From: Mauremys mutica
Taxonomy: Eukaryota; Chordata; Testudines; Geoemydidae
Length of the DNA stretch: 64,000 nt
Reading direction: 5' to 3'
Assembly (NCBI RefSeq): GCF_020497125.1
Contig: NC_059082.1
Span: 27,984,965-28,048,964 of the forward strand
Of the stretch, positions 1 through 10,692 are shown one piece after another. The notes below the pieces were generated by a model that worked only from the letters and a program-made list of their open reading frames with translations, did no database searches and was not told the origin of the DNA. The position numbers and the translations under genes are program-made. The number at the start of each line of letters is the position of its first letter. Position 1 is the stretch's first letter.

Positions 1-480
1 TTTCAAGGTCATCCAGATCTTCTTGTATAATATTCCAGTCCTCCTCTGTACTGGCAATACCTCCCAACTTTGTGTCATCCATAAAGTTTATTAGAACAGT
101 CCCACTTTTTGTGCCAAGATCATTAATAAAAATGTTACATAAGATTACAAAATGTCCCAAGACCAATCCACTAGTAACCTCCTTCCAGCCTGACAGTTCA
201 TCTTTCAGTATGACCCATATTAATCCCCATCTTCTCCAATTTAACTAATAATTTCCCATGTGGGACTATCAAATGCCTTACTGAAATCCAGATATATTAG
301 ATCTACTGCATTTCCTTTGTCTAAAACAAGAGTTATCTTTTCAAAGAAGGCCTGGCACAATCTACCTTTTGTAAAACCATGTTGTATTTTATCCCAATTA
401 CCATTTAAATTTATGTCCTTAACTACTTTCTTTCAAAATTTGTTTATCCCCTTTACCAATTCCCTCTCCCACAAATATGC
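1..480 (-). mobile_element. CR1-like LINE, reverse transcriptase fragment
   Basis: Read on the minus strand, this stretch encodes broken pieces of a CR1-clade reverse transcriptase. The motif YLDFSKAFD lies at about 268-300, and a catalytic-box equivalent reading FMDD (normally FADD) lies at about 74-91, followed by an 'LGG' context typical of CR1. Upstream residues resembling the 'QHGF.KGR' motif lie near 345-390. Several frame breaks are needed to join the pieces, so this is a dead copy. It runs off the left edge of the window, so its 3' end is not seen. Family assignment rests on motif recall, not on a search. Confidence 0.8.
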
Positions 481-594
481 AGCAGCTGAGGCCATCATAG
501 CATTTATATGGAGTACAGACATTTATTTCTATGAATAGGAATAACATCTGAAGTTATACTAGCCAATACAGAGAAGAGGGGATAGAGGTCCAGG

Positions 595-666
595 TCCTCA
601 GAGGTATTTAGGTGCCTAACTCCCACTGAAATCAATAGGAGTTAGGTGCCTAAATACCTCTGAGGA
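595..666. repeat. Short near-perfect palindrome (foldback repeat)
   Basis: Two arms of about 29 bases ('cctcagaggtatttaggtg' onward and its complement) flank a short centre containing 'ctgaaatcaa'. Similar 'ttaggtgcctaa' and 'gacttcaatggga' motifs recur at 25480-25545, 27510-27580, 41440-41600, 50480-50660 and 60584-60655. This suggests an old family of short foldback elements scattered over the window. Confidence 0.7.
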
Positions 667-1516
667 TATGGATTGGGGGGCCTAATCCTGCAACCATTAT
701 TTCCACATTTGATGATATGTTTACTTACAATATATATTATTCATCCACTAGCTGTCTCTGTGTATTGTACAGAGCATAGCATCAGTAGTATCGGTACGGT
801 AAATAAGGTCTGGATGTGTGAGGGTGGATTGGTCCTATAATTGTCATGCTTCAGGCACATTGAATCAAGAAGATCTTTTCTCTCACATGATAATTTTGCA
901 TGAGCGAGGTGCATTATTGGAGTCCACCAGATTATCAGAGTCTACCATTCCTTTCTTCAAGGATAGCGAGGCCCACAGTATGTAACCTGCTGCACCTTAA
1001 CAAAAGAAGAGAATATATAATATCTAATAATTCAGCAAAACAAATTGTTGCTGAATATTCACCTTTCATCTATTACTCTCAGTGACCACAACATGCTGAA
1101 TTAATTCCTTGTCATTTGGTTTTGAACTTCAGGCATTTCATTTAATTGGAAAGGCAACTTTCCAATTACATTTAATTGGAAAGGCAAAACAAAAAAAGAA
1201 ACAAACATAAGTTTCTCCTACTGATGGAATACAATTTGCATGCTGATTTTCACACACTACATCAGGGGAGATCAAAACTATTCATTAAATAATAAAAAGG
1301 TACTCTATACTTATACAATACTACATTTATTCCCTTATTAGCTGTTTCCTGGGTTGGAGTTTCACCTTTGTGACGTTACTAATATATAAGACAAGGATGC
1401 AAAGCAACAAAAGCATTCAGTTTTTATTTCTTATTTTCTGCCCTACATGCAATGAAGACGTTTCTAGCTCTATTAGTATTTAGTACAATGAACAAATCCG
1501 GGAATAAGAAATGAAG
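667..1516. other. No gene seen
   Basis: AT-rich sequence. The short frame at 900-1085 has no recognisable domain. A direct repeat of 'ttccaatt' / 'atttaattggaaaggcaa' occurs at about 1140-1185. Nothing else stands out. Confidence 0.6.
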
Positions 1517-1524
1517 CTGTAGGA

Positions 1525-1857
1525 CAGTGTTTCCCAAACTTGGGACGTTGCTTGTGTAGGGAAAGCCCCTGGTGGGCCGGGCCGGTTTGTTTACCTGCCA
1601 CATCTGCAGGTTCAGCCGATCATGGCTCCCACTGGCCGCGGTTCACTGCTCCAGGCCAATGGGAGCTGCTGGAAGCTGCGCAGGCCGAGGGACATGCTGG
1701 CCGCTGCTTCCAGCAGCTCCCATTGGCCTGGAGCAGCGAACCGCGGCCACTGGGACCCACGATCGGCCGAACCTGCGGAAGCGGCGGGTAAACAAACCGG
1801 CCCAGCCCGCCAGGGGCTTTCCCTGCACAAGCGGCGTCCCAAGTTTGGGAAATACTG
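1525..1857. mobile_element. hAT-like foldback MITE
   Basis: The 333-bp element begins 'cagtgtttcccaaacttggg' and ends with its near-exact complement. The two halves are inverted copies of each other over almost the full length, so frames on both strands read nearly the same peptide; these are mirror artefacts and not genes. Termini of the form CAGTG...CAxTG are typical of hAT elements. The flanks 1517-1524 (ctgtagga) and 1858-1865 (atgtaggg) agree at 6 of 8 bases, consistent with an aged 8-bp duplication. GC-rich against AT-rich flanks. Confidence 0.85.
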
Positions 1858-1865
1858 ATGTAGGG

Positions 1866-2420
1866 CATCACTTGGAGTATGGAATTAAAAGTGAAAAATC
1901 AGGAATGCAATGCGATCTGGCTTTCATCTTCACTGGGGCAATGAATTACACTGCCAGATAGGCTTGCCTTACAGATCACTTATCGGGTTCCACTCAGATA
2001 GAGGCTGCCTGGGACTATAATAGTATGCATGTGTACAAATAGGGCAGTATTTTGAAAAAAAAAGTTTTTAAAAGGAAGTAAACTCCTATGTTAAGGCAGC
2101 ATGGAGAATTTGTTGTGATAACAGAAAAAATAAAAAATCTTCACTGAAATTCCACCTTTATAAATAAAGAACAACTATCTGATGACTTTTTAGTGGGCTG
2201 TGAAAATCACTTGGGTGATCAGAGTCCACTAGCAGCTTGACATGTGTTCCCTGTCACAAAAAACACTTTCAAACTGGGACCCGTGAAAGGGATCTTAGCA
2301 TGGAAGTTGGGATCATAGGCATTGGAGACAGAATGGAACTTGTTTCTCCCTTTTGGGGGTAAGGTAGCATACAGTAATCAACATCATAACTGGCAAATCC
2401 TTTTTTCCACTTTCAAAAAG
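1866..2420. other. No gene seen
   Basis: No domain, splice structure or repeat that I recognise. Confidence 0.5.
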
Positions 2421-4390
2421 TAGAAATGTAGGCAAAACTCCCCAAAGCGAATGTTGTGCCAATATTTAAAAAGGTCTCGGGGATGACAGGAAAATGTACA
2501 GTCTGACACTGATCTTGGGCAAGATAACAGAGTGGCAGAACTTAATAAAGAATTAGAGGAGGGTCATATAATTAATGCCAATCAAAATGAGTTTACAGAA
2601 AATAGATAGGGGATATTGGGAGCCTATACAGGAAGGATGGGCTCCACCTAAACCAAAGTGGATCCCATATGAGGAGAGATTAAAGAGGGTAGGACTTTTC
2701 AGTTTGGAAAAGAGGAGACTAAGGGGGGATATGACAGAGGTATACAAAATCATGTGTGGTGTGGAGAAAGTGAATAAGGAAAAGTTATTTACTTGTTCCC
2801 ATAATATAGGAACAAGGGGCCACCAAATGAAATTAATGGGCAGTAGGTTTAAAACAAATAAAGGGAAGTTCTTCTTCACACAGTGCGCAGTCAACCTGTG
2901 GAACTCCTTGCCTAAGGAGGTTGTGAAGGCTAGGACTATAACAGGGTTTAAAAGAGAACTAGATAAATTCATGGAGGATAAGTCCATTAATGGCTATTAG
3001 CCAGGATTGGTAAGGAATGGTGTCCCTAGCATCTGTTTGTCAGAGGGTGGAGTTGGATGGGAGAAGAGAGATCACTTGATCATTACCTGTTAGGTTCACT
3101 CCCTCTGGGACACCTGGCGTTGCTTATTGTCAGTAGATAGGATACTGGGCTGGATGGACCTTTGGTCTGACCCAGTATGGCCATTCTTATGTTCTTATGT
3201 TCTAGATCATGTCAAACTAACTTGATATCTGTTTTTGATGAGATTACAAGTTTGGTTTATAAAGTCAGAATGTTGACATAATATCCTTAGATTTTTGTAA
3301 GGCATTTGGCTTGGTACTAACATTTATTTCACTTAAAAAACTAGGAAGATATAAAATTAGCAAGGCACACATTAAATGGGTTAAGATCTGGCTAACTGAT
3401 AGATTATAAAATGTACTTGTAAATGGGGAATCTTCACTGAATGGGTGTGTTTATAGAATGGTCCTGCAGGGATAATAATAATCTTGGTTCTATGGTATTA
3501 AGCATTTTTATGAATCATTTCAGTGAAAACAAAGTCATCACTAATAAAGTTTGCAGATGTCACAAAAATTTGAGGGAGTGGCTAATAATGAAGAGGAGAG
3601 ATCACTGATACAGAGCGATCTGCATCACTTGGCAAACTGGCAACAGGCAAACAACGTGTTTTAATATGGCTAAATGTAAATGTAGGAACAAAGAATGCTG
3701 GCCATACTTACAGGATGCTGGGCCTTGATGCTGGGACTCATGATACTGAAAAAGCTGAGGTCAGCTGAAATGAGCTCCCACTGTGATGCTGTGGCCAAAA
3801 AGGCTAATGCAAGCCTTGGATGTATAAACAGGGGGCTCTTAAATAGGAGTAGAGGTTATTTTAGCTATGTATTTGTCCCTGGTATGACCACTGATGGAAT
3901 ACTGTGTCCACTTCTGGTGTGTCCACAGTTTAAAAAGGATGCTGAAAAACTCAAGAAGGTTCAGAGAAGGACCACAAGAATGATTAAAGGATCAGAAAGC
4001 ATGTCTTATAGTGATAAACTCAAGGAGCTCAATCTATTTAGCTTAATAAGAGATGACTCGGGGTGACTTGATTACTTCCTATAAAATAACTACATGGGGA
4101 ACAAATATTTATTAAAGGGTTCTTCAATGTAGCTGAAAAGGTACAACAATCCAATAGCTGGAAGTTGAAGCTAAACAAATTCAGACTAAATATAAGGCAT
4201 ACATTTTTGACTCGTGGTAATGGTTATGTTGGATTCTCGATTAGAATTTTTGAATCAAGATAGGAATGTTCCAAAATATATGCTGTAGAAATTTTTTGGG
4301 GGAAGTTCTATGGCCCGTGTTATACACGAGATCAGACTAGATGATCAGAATGGTCTCTTCTGGCCTTGGAAATTTTCCATAGTAGATAGT
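2421..4390 (+). mobile_element. Older CR1 LINE copy, split by a nested CR1
   Basis: The outer element is readable at 2421-2607 and resumes at 3208. The text before the break ends 'gaaaatagat' and after it continues 'catgtcaaactaacttgata', which is continuous CR1 reverse-transcriptase sequence. Later parts include an aspartate-rich 'KFADVTK'-like stretch (about 3545-3575), a C-terminal part readable at 3695-4066, and a 3' end near 4325-4385 carrying 'agatcagactagatgatcag'. Many frameshifts and stops. Its 3' end differs from that of the younger copies, so it is an older subfamily. Confidence 0.8.
2608..3202 (+). mobile_element. Nested CR1 LINE 3' fragment
   Basis: A 5'-truncated CR1 inserted in the older CR1. 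The 5-bp direct repeat 'tagat' lies at 2603-2607 and 3203-3207. The C-terminal ORF2 frame is still open to its natural stop at 3000 and contains the typical '[17 protein letters not shown]' and '[16 protein letters not shown]' motifs. The 3' UTR ends 'gacccagtatggccattctt' followed by 'atgttcttatgttct', the usual CR1 tail repeat. The frame starting at 2575 is a chance fusion of outer and inner copies. Confidence 0.87.
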
Positions 4391-4480
4391 TCAGAATGTG
4401 TACAGCATAACAAATGTTATACTCTTAAATTTGCCTGATAAAAAAGGACACGATTTAATATTTTTATTAACAATATACAG

Positions 4481-5122
4481 CAGAGTTGAGCCAACTATGA
4501 CCTGGGGGCCGCATCTGGCCCTTCAGATGTTTTAATCTGGCTCTCCAGCTCCAGCTGGAGAGCGGGATCGGGGGCTTGCCCCACTCCACGCATGCCATAG
4601 CTCCACACAGCTCCTGGAAGCAGCAGCATGTCCCTCTTTGGTTCCTTCACATAGGGGAAGCCAGAGGACTCCGCACGCTGCTTCTCCCCCAAGCGCCACC
4701 TCTGCAGCTCCCATTGGCCACAGTTCCGGCCATTGGGAGATGCAGGGGTGGCACCTGTGGACGGGACAGCACACAGAGCCGCCTGGCCATGCCTCCGTGG
4801 AGGAGCCAGAAAGGGGACATGCCGCTGCTTCCAGGAGCTACTTGAGGTAAGCGCTGCATGGAGGCTTGACCTCTCCCGTGCCCCAACCCCCTGCCCCAGA
4901 CCTGATCCTCCTTCCACCCTCTGAACCCCTTGATCCCATCCTGGAGCACCCTCCTACACCCCAAACCTGTCATCCCCAGCCCAATCCCAGAGCCTGCACC
5001 CCCAGCTGGAGCCCTCACCGTCTCTCACACCCCAATCCCCAATTTCATGAAGATTCATGGCCCTGCCATACAATTTCCATACCCAGATGTGGCCCTCAGT
5101 CCAAAAAGTTTGCCCACCCCTG
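4481..5122. mobile_element. hAT-type non-autonomous element (642 bp)
   Basis: The left end 'cagagttgagccaactatga' and right end 'gtttgcccacccctg' match the turtle/hAT terminal pattern CAGxGGTGGGCAAAC. An exact 8-bp duplication 'atatacag' flanks it (4473-4480 and 5123-5130). The interior is CpG-decayed and GC-rich, so overlapping frames are open on both strands (for example 4495-4917 minus, 4576-4845 plus); these are compositional and carry no domain. Confidence 0.88.
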
Positions 5123-5184
5123 ATATACAGCAATTCCTGAAAGCAGTGAGGTGCATTTGATTGTATAGGAGATAAATTGGAATA

Positions 5185-5245
5185 GCTTTAATAAGCCATA
5201 CTGGGTCAAACCAATGGTCCATCTAGCCCAGGATCCCGATGCCAG
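5185..5245 (-). mobile_element. CR1 3'-end remnant
   Basis: 'gccatactgggtcaaaccaa' followed by 'tggtccatctagcccaggat' is the complement of the CR1 3' UTR seen at 3130-3180 and 9120-9175. Only about 60 bp is preserved. Confidence 0.7.
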
Positions 5246-5699
5246 TATCAACGCATGGATGCATGTTTATTTTTTGTTTTTGTTTTTTGTTGCAAATTCT
5301 AACATTTCCCCCCCCCCCAACATTCTGAACTCTTCCCTCGCTTTCCTTTGTGACAATGAACACTCCAGTCCAGACCAGATAAGATAGATTCATCTTGGGA
5401 GAGTATTTACTGAACTCTACCGAGCAGCACTGATTTTTTGTTTTATGCTTTTAAAAAAATCAGTTTGCTAGAAAGAGCCGGCCAGTTCAACTCTCTGCAG
5501 TACGCAGAGATTGCCACACAGCCTTTTCCTTCTGTTTTTGACAGCATACTGCTTCAAGCCTAAGAGCTGGCCTGGGTCACCATGGATCTGATGCTGCAAG
5601 GAACGTAGCAATTCTTCCTTCACTGCAGAGAGAATTAAGGGCTCCTCAGAACTTCACAGGCAGTACACAGGCTTTTGAGGATCAGGCACCATATAGGCT
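5246..5699. other. No gene seen
   Basis: Contains a poly-T/poly-C stretch near 5270-5320. No recognisable domain or repeat family. Confidence 0.5.
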
Positions 5700-5920
5700 T
5701 AAGGGGAATAAGGAGAGTCTTCTGGTTACCTTCCTGCCCTGAAACTACAGCTGCATAATCCCGGGTAAGTCATTTAGAGCCTGATCAAGCTCTTGGCATG
5801 CCTGGACCTCAGTCTTCTGTGTGTAAAACAGGGATTATAATAATTCCCTAACTCACAGAGGTGTTGCAAAAGTAAATTCATTAACATTTGAGAGGCAGTT
5901 GGACAGTGTGATGAAGGGAG
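5700..5920 (+). repeat. MIR/CORE-SINE-like remnant
   Basis: The text 'gggtaagtcatttagagcct' then 'cctcagtcttctgtgtgtaa' then 'aacagggattataataattc' then 'cctaactcacagaggtgttg' follows the order of the conserved MIR core and tail (ggcaagtcactta, cctcagtttcc, aaatgggga, acctacctcacagggttgt). Strongly diverged. Confidence 0.6.
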
Positions 5921-8345
5921 GGCCATTTAGTACCTATCGATATTAAAATAAAATAAATAAATCTCACTTTTCCATGGATTAAACATAGAGTCTTAAACAG
6001 CACTAACACGTGGGCCCTGTGCCAGCCATAGATATCTAATCATGTAAACTTTGCAACCTATATAGTTTCTACTAACTTGGCAATCTGGACAATATCCTTC
6101 TGGGATTCAACCAATGCCCAGTCTCCTGGCTTTACAGCTGACAGCTTAGAGCAGAATTTTCACTGCATGTGCTGAGATTTCACGCCCAAAACTAACTAGC
6201 AAAGAAAGTCAGCACATCACATTTCCTGTCTGCTATCATTTCAATTCCCAAGATGGGGACAAAAAACAATTATTAATATAATTTGAAAAGACTACAACCA
6301 AGTAGCTTAATGGATGCTAGCCTATTTGCTACCAGAACTCTGGCTTGATTTAGCTCTGATTAAAGTGACTAAAGTCAATATCATTAGGTACGTATAGGTA
6401 ACACCCTGATGAAGAACACCAAGAAAGGCTTAAGCTTGCCTTGAAAAAAATATTTTACTGTCTCAAGCTATATAGTAAAAAAGTTAATGATAGGCCTGCT
6501 CTGCAGGGAGCTGCTGAGCTAAAGGCTGAGAAGTTGTGAGAGTTGCTTGCAAAGTATATATGGAAGAAAACATTCAGGCAATTTATTCAACACATTTTCC
6601 CTCTTATTACAATGACCTCTTCCTTTCAGCAAGTATGTTCTGACTTGGCTTTATTTAAGAAGTTGATGACTATATATTGGTATAAAGTCTGCCTTGACCT
6701 GCTTGTTGTTTACCAGTCTATTTCAATTTCCATGCTTCAAGCTGCCTGATAATTATTCAAACAAAACCCAAGCTTTGTAAACTTCAATTGAGCCAGGGCC
6801 TCAGAGCTGAGGAAAGCACTTTCTCCAAGACACAGCCATAATTCATGCTTCTGCTTTCCCAATCACTCACAATTGCTGTTGTCAGAGTAGAAGCTTAGCC
6901 AGAGCGTGTGTTAAAACTAGCAGCACCAGGGCATCTGTCTTGCCACCAAAACACCTCTCAATCTCTGTCTGAGGGAGCTACTGCAAGAAATTAGCCTTGT
7001 TACTTCTCAGTCCAGTGATGCATTTAGAATTGATAGCTCTGTCGTTGCCTTGTATTATCCACATTGTAATATGCTGAGTGTATCTTGCTAAATGTCACAC
7101 TTAGATACCATCTGTCATTTTTCAGTAGATGAAATATATGTTCTGCCTTGTCCTTTGTTCTCCAACAGGAGATATCAGCATGCTGACAATGTCTACTACC
7201 TTATATACTTCATTCAAAAGGTCAAGGTAAGCCCTGAGGAGGATCAAAAGTCATTAAAAGGCATATTTCATATAGTCCTCAAGGTAACACTTTGTGGATA
7301 CTAACTAACATAATATACATTACAATCCTTGTAATGGAAACGGACATTGTAACACTTGCTGTCATTTTATGAGTAATGTAGAAAATCTTATGCTAACTTC
7401 CAGAGGTAAAACAGACTGTGCACAATGAGGGAGTGGAGGTGCAGTAAGTTAATTAATTAGTCATACCAGAGTACACAGGTTCAAGTTCTGGGTTAGGGCA
7501 TAAGTGAAACAGAGTTTGAGAGCTCTCTTTACACATAGTATACCAGCGAAAGGAGTACTTGTCTAGAATGACTTCATGATGCTACTGTGATCTTATTCTG
7601 AATTCTAAAATTTTGTCAGGAGCTTCATCAGCTTCTCTTTTCATAGAATCCTAGAAATCAGAGATGGTCAAGACCTACAGTATTAAATTATCCTGTCTGT
7701 CCATCCCCCTGAAACTGAACGATTGTTTTGATAGTTGGCGAGCATTTTGTTGTCACTACTGCTCTTAGGGCACATTTTTCTAGTTTAAAAGACATCATTG
7801 TTAAGGAACATGCCTTGGTATTTCCTTTTATATGAATTTTTGCTACTTTTCATTCCATTACTCTTTATTTTATCCCCTTTGCCCTAGGCAACAAATCTGG
7901 CCCAAGAGAACTTTTCTTCCTTCTTGATTTTTACATCCTTCAAACTCTTCCCTCCTTTTTTTGTAAGATTAAATGTATTTTACTCTGTTAAATCTTTCTC
8001 TATAAAATCAATTCCATTGGTGCCTTTGGCATGTATGTTTGTTCTTCTCTAAACAAACTCTCAGTTTTCAAAATGTTTTTTTCTGGCTCAGAAGCAGCCA
8101 GAACTGTATGTGGGATACAATTTTTAGAATGCTGAACTTCCATTGACTTTTAATGAGACTTAAAAGCCTAAGTGATTTTGATGCTTTTTTAAAAAAGCTA
8201 CCTTTTGTTTTCCATGTATGCACTTGCCAGTCTATGGCCTCTCAGTTCTATGACAATTGTCTTCGAACATTTCCATAACTCCACTAGTCTGCAATCTTAC
8301 TCTTCATTGTGTATCTTACTGCACACTGAAAAATGTAATCCAATT
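5921..8345. other. No gene supported; one exon-like stretch at 7170-7228
   Basis: Mostly unique AT-rich DNA. At 7170 a pyrimidine-rich tract and 'ctccaacag' precede an open 58-base stretch, then 'gtcaag|gtaagccc' at about 7229 resembles a splice donor. This is too short to call an exon, and no family was recognised. The peptide frame at 7092-7304 has no domain. Confidence 0.3.
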
Positions 8346-9189
8346 ATACATATACAACGATGGGGTCTAAATTAGCTGTTGCCACTCAAGAAGGAGATCT
8401 TGGCGTTATTGTGGATAGTTCTCTGAAATCATCCACTCAATGTGCAGCGGCAGTCAAAAAAGCAAACAGAATATTAGGAATCGTCAAGAAAGGGATAGAT
8501 AAGACAGAAAATATCATATTGCCTCTATATAAATCCATGGTATGCCCACACCTTGAATACTGCGTGCGGATGTGGTTGCCCCATCTTAAAAAGATACATT
8601 GGAATTGGAAAAGGTTCAGAAAAGGGCAACAAAAATGATTAGGGGTATAGAACGGCTTCCTTATGAGGAGAGATAAATACAACTGGGACTTTTCAGCTTG
8701 GAAAAGAGAAGGCTAAGGGGAGCTACGATTGAGATCTATAAAATCATGACTGATGTAGAGAAAATAGATAAGGAAGTGTTGTTTACTACTTCTCATAACA
8801 CAAGAACTAGGGGTCACCAAATGAAATTAATAGGCAGCAGGTTTAAAACAAATAAAAGGAAGTATTTATTCACACAATGCACAGTGAACCTGTGGAATTC
8901 CTTGCCAGAGGATGTTGTGAAGGCCAAGACCATAACAGGGTTCAAAAAAACTAGATAAATTAATGGAAGATAGGTCCATCAATGGCTATTAGCCAGGATA
9001 GGCAGGGATGGTGTCCCTAGCCTCTGTTTGCCAGAAGCTGGAATTGGGTGACAGGGAATGGATCACTTGATGATAACCTGTCTGTTCATTCCCTTTGGGG
9101 CACCTGCCATTGGCCACTGTCCGAGGACAGGATACTGGGTTTGATGGACCTTTGGTCTGACCCAGTATGGTCATTCTTATGTTCTTATG
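8346..9189 (+). mobile_element. CR1 LINE 3' fragment
   Basis: The frame at 8360-8638 encodes the CR1 ORF2 C-terminal region ('DLGVIVDSSLK', 'AAAVKKANRILG', 'PHLEYCVRMW'). A frame break near 8640 is followed by '[17 protein letters not shown]' and '[15 protein letters not shown]' at 8698-8958. The 3' UTR ends at about 9189 in 'tcattcttatgttcttatg'. Truncated at its 5' end and mildly diverged. Confidence 0.87.
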
Positions 9190-10168
9190 AGCCTAATAGT
9201 TACATTCACAAAGAACCATACTTCTTTATGTGGCTTGTTTGTCAGAGTTTGTAACTGGGGTTCATTGCAACATTAGGAAAAACCTCTCAGTGTTATTAGC
9301 TTCATTAAGATTACATAGCTTTTCACCAACAGGGCTCAGTAAGGACAGATGGAATTCAATTCAATCCTCAGATATACATCTCACTGAACTCATAGGAGTT
9401 GCACCTATCGGCACAGTGTGCCAAGATGATTCTCCATATGACTGCATTGAGATGAATTTGGCCCAATGAGATTATATTTCTGCTGCTATATCACATAATG
9501 TAGTGTACAAGTAACTCTGAATAATGTATAAAGTGTACTTAATATTTTTTTTCAAAAGCCATAATTAAAATGTGACTAAAAAACTAGGACTATCTAATGT
9601 GAGCTGTGATTTTGAGGCACATTGTGCTTTAGCCAATTGGAATGCCCAAGAAGGAAAATCCCTGATGACCTTGAACATAAACTGCACTGTAGTTTAATTT
9701 GAAAGATTTAGATACTAAGATTAGATTTTCAAGAGTTCAGAACCCACAACTGGAACCAAATAAGAGTTCAGACACCCAGCAGCTCCCATGGTGACCTTGT
9801 GACCAGCTTTTCATAAGAGCTCAGTACCAGCTCGGAAAGGAGGTATTTGGAATATCTGGCCTTTATAGAAATAACACTGACCTACCCAGACCATTCTTTT
9901 TCAAAAGGCATGTAAGTGAATTGAGTGCCTAAGCCCCTTAGGGACTTTGAAAATTCAACCCTATATTCTTATCTACAATGATATTGGACAAGCTACCATC
10001 ATGCCTCCATCACACACAATACCTGGATCTGTACACGCATCTAAATTTACTAGTAAGTATCCTCATAAAAGAAATTAAAGAAGAGAAAGAAATAAAATAT
10101 CTAAACAAGGTATAATGAGCCAGAGCAGGCTGGCATTCTGTATGCCTCAGACATTTCAAATGGGTACT
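9190..10168. other. No gene seen
   Basis: Contains old foldback-type motifs ('ttttcaagagttcag', 'gagctcagtaccagctc') at about 9725-9960, probably decayed short elements. No domain in any frame. Confidence 0.5.
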
Positions 10169-10176
10169 GTATAGAT

Positions 10177-10684
10177 CAGGGGCAGGCAAACATTTTGGAC
10201 TGAGAGCCACATCAGGTTTTGGAAATTGTATGGAGGGCCAGTTAGGGCAGGCTGTGCCTCCCCAAATGGCCAGGCATGGCCTGGCCCTGCCTCCTTGCTG
10301 CCCCCCCCCCGCTTCTTGCCCCCTGATGGCCCCCTCAGGACTCCTGCCTCATCCATCCCCCCCACTCCCTGTCCCCTGACAGCCCCCAGGACCCCTGCCC
10401 CTGACTGCCCCCCACTGCCCCATCCAACCCCTCCTCTCATTCCAGACTGGGACCCCCCAGCCATGCCACCCCACAGCACAGAGCACCGGGTCAGGCCGGG
10501 CTCTGCACCTGCGCTGCCCCAGGAGCTCACAGCCCCGCCACCCAGAGCATTGCGCCGGCGGCACAGTGAGCTGAGGCTGCTGTGAAGGGGATACACTGGG
10601 GGAGGGGCCAGGAGCTAGCCTCCTGGGCCAGGAGCTCAGGGGCCAGGCAGGAGGGTCCCACGGGCCGTAGTTTGCCCACCTCTG
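10177..10684. mobile_element. hAT-type non-autonomous element (508 bp)
   Basis: Left end 'caggggcaggcaaacatttt', right end 'gtagtttgcccacctctg', i.e. inverted hAT-like termini. Flanks 10169-10176 (gtatagat) and 10685-10692 (gtatagag) match at 7 of 8 bases. C-rich interior; the long frames 10156-10596 minus and 10226-10585 plus are compositional. Confidence 0.85.
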
Positions 10685-10692
10685 GTATAGAG

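Noticed and set aside
1540..1871. Cluster of similar small frames on both strands
   Set aside because: Mirror images produced by the foldback structure of the element at 1525-1857.
2553..2987. 144-codon minus-strand frame
   Set aside because: Antisense shadow of the CR1 ORF2 tail on the plus strand.
4495..5160. Several open frames on both strands
   Set aside because: All within a GC-rich hAT element with an exact 8-bp duplication; no conserved motif.
10156..10596. Long overlapping frames on both strands (146 and 119 codons)
   Set aside because: They lie inside a C-rich hAT element and owe their length to base composition; no domain, low-complexity peptides.
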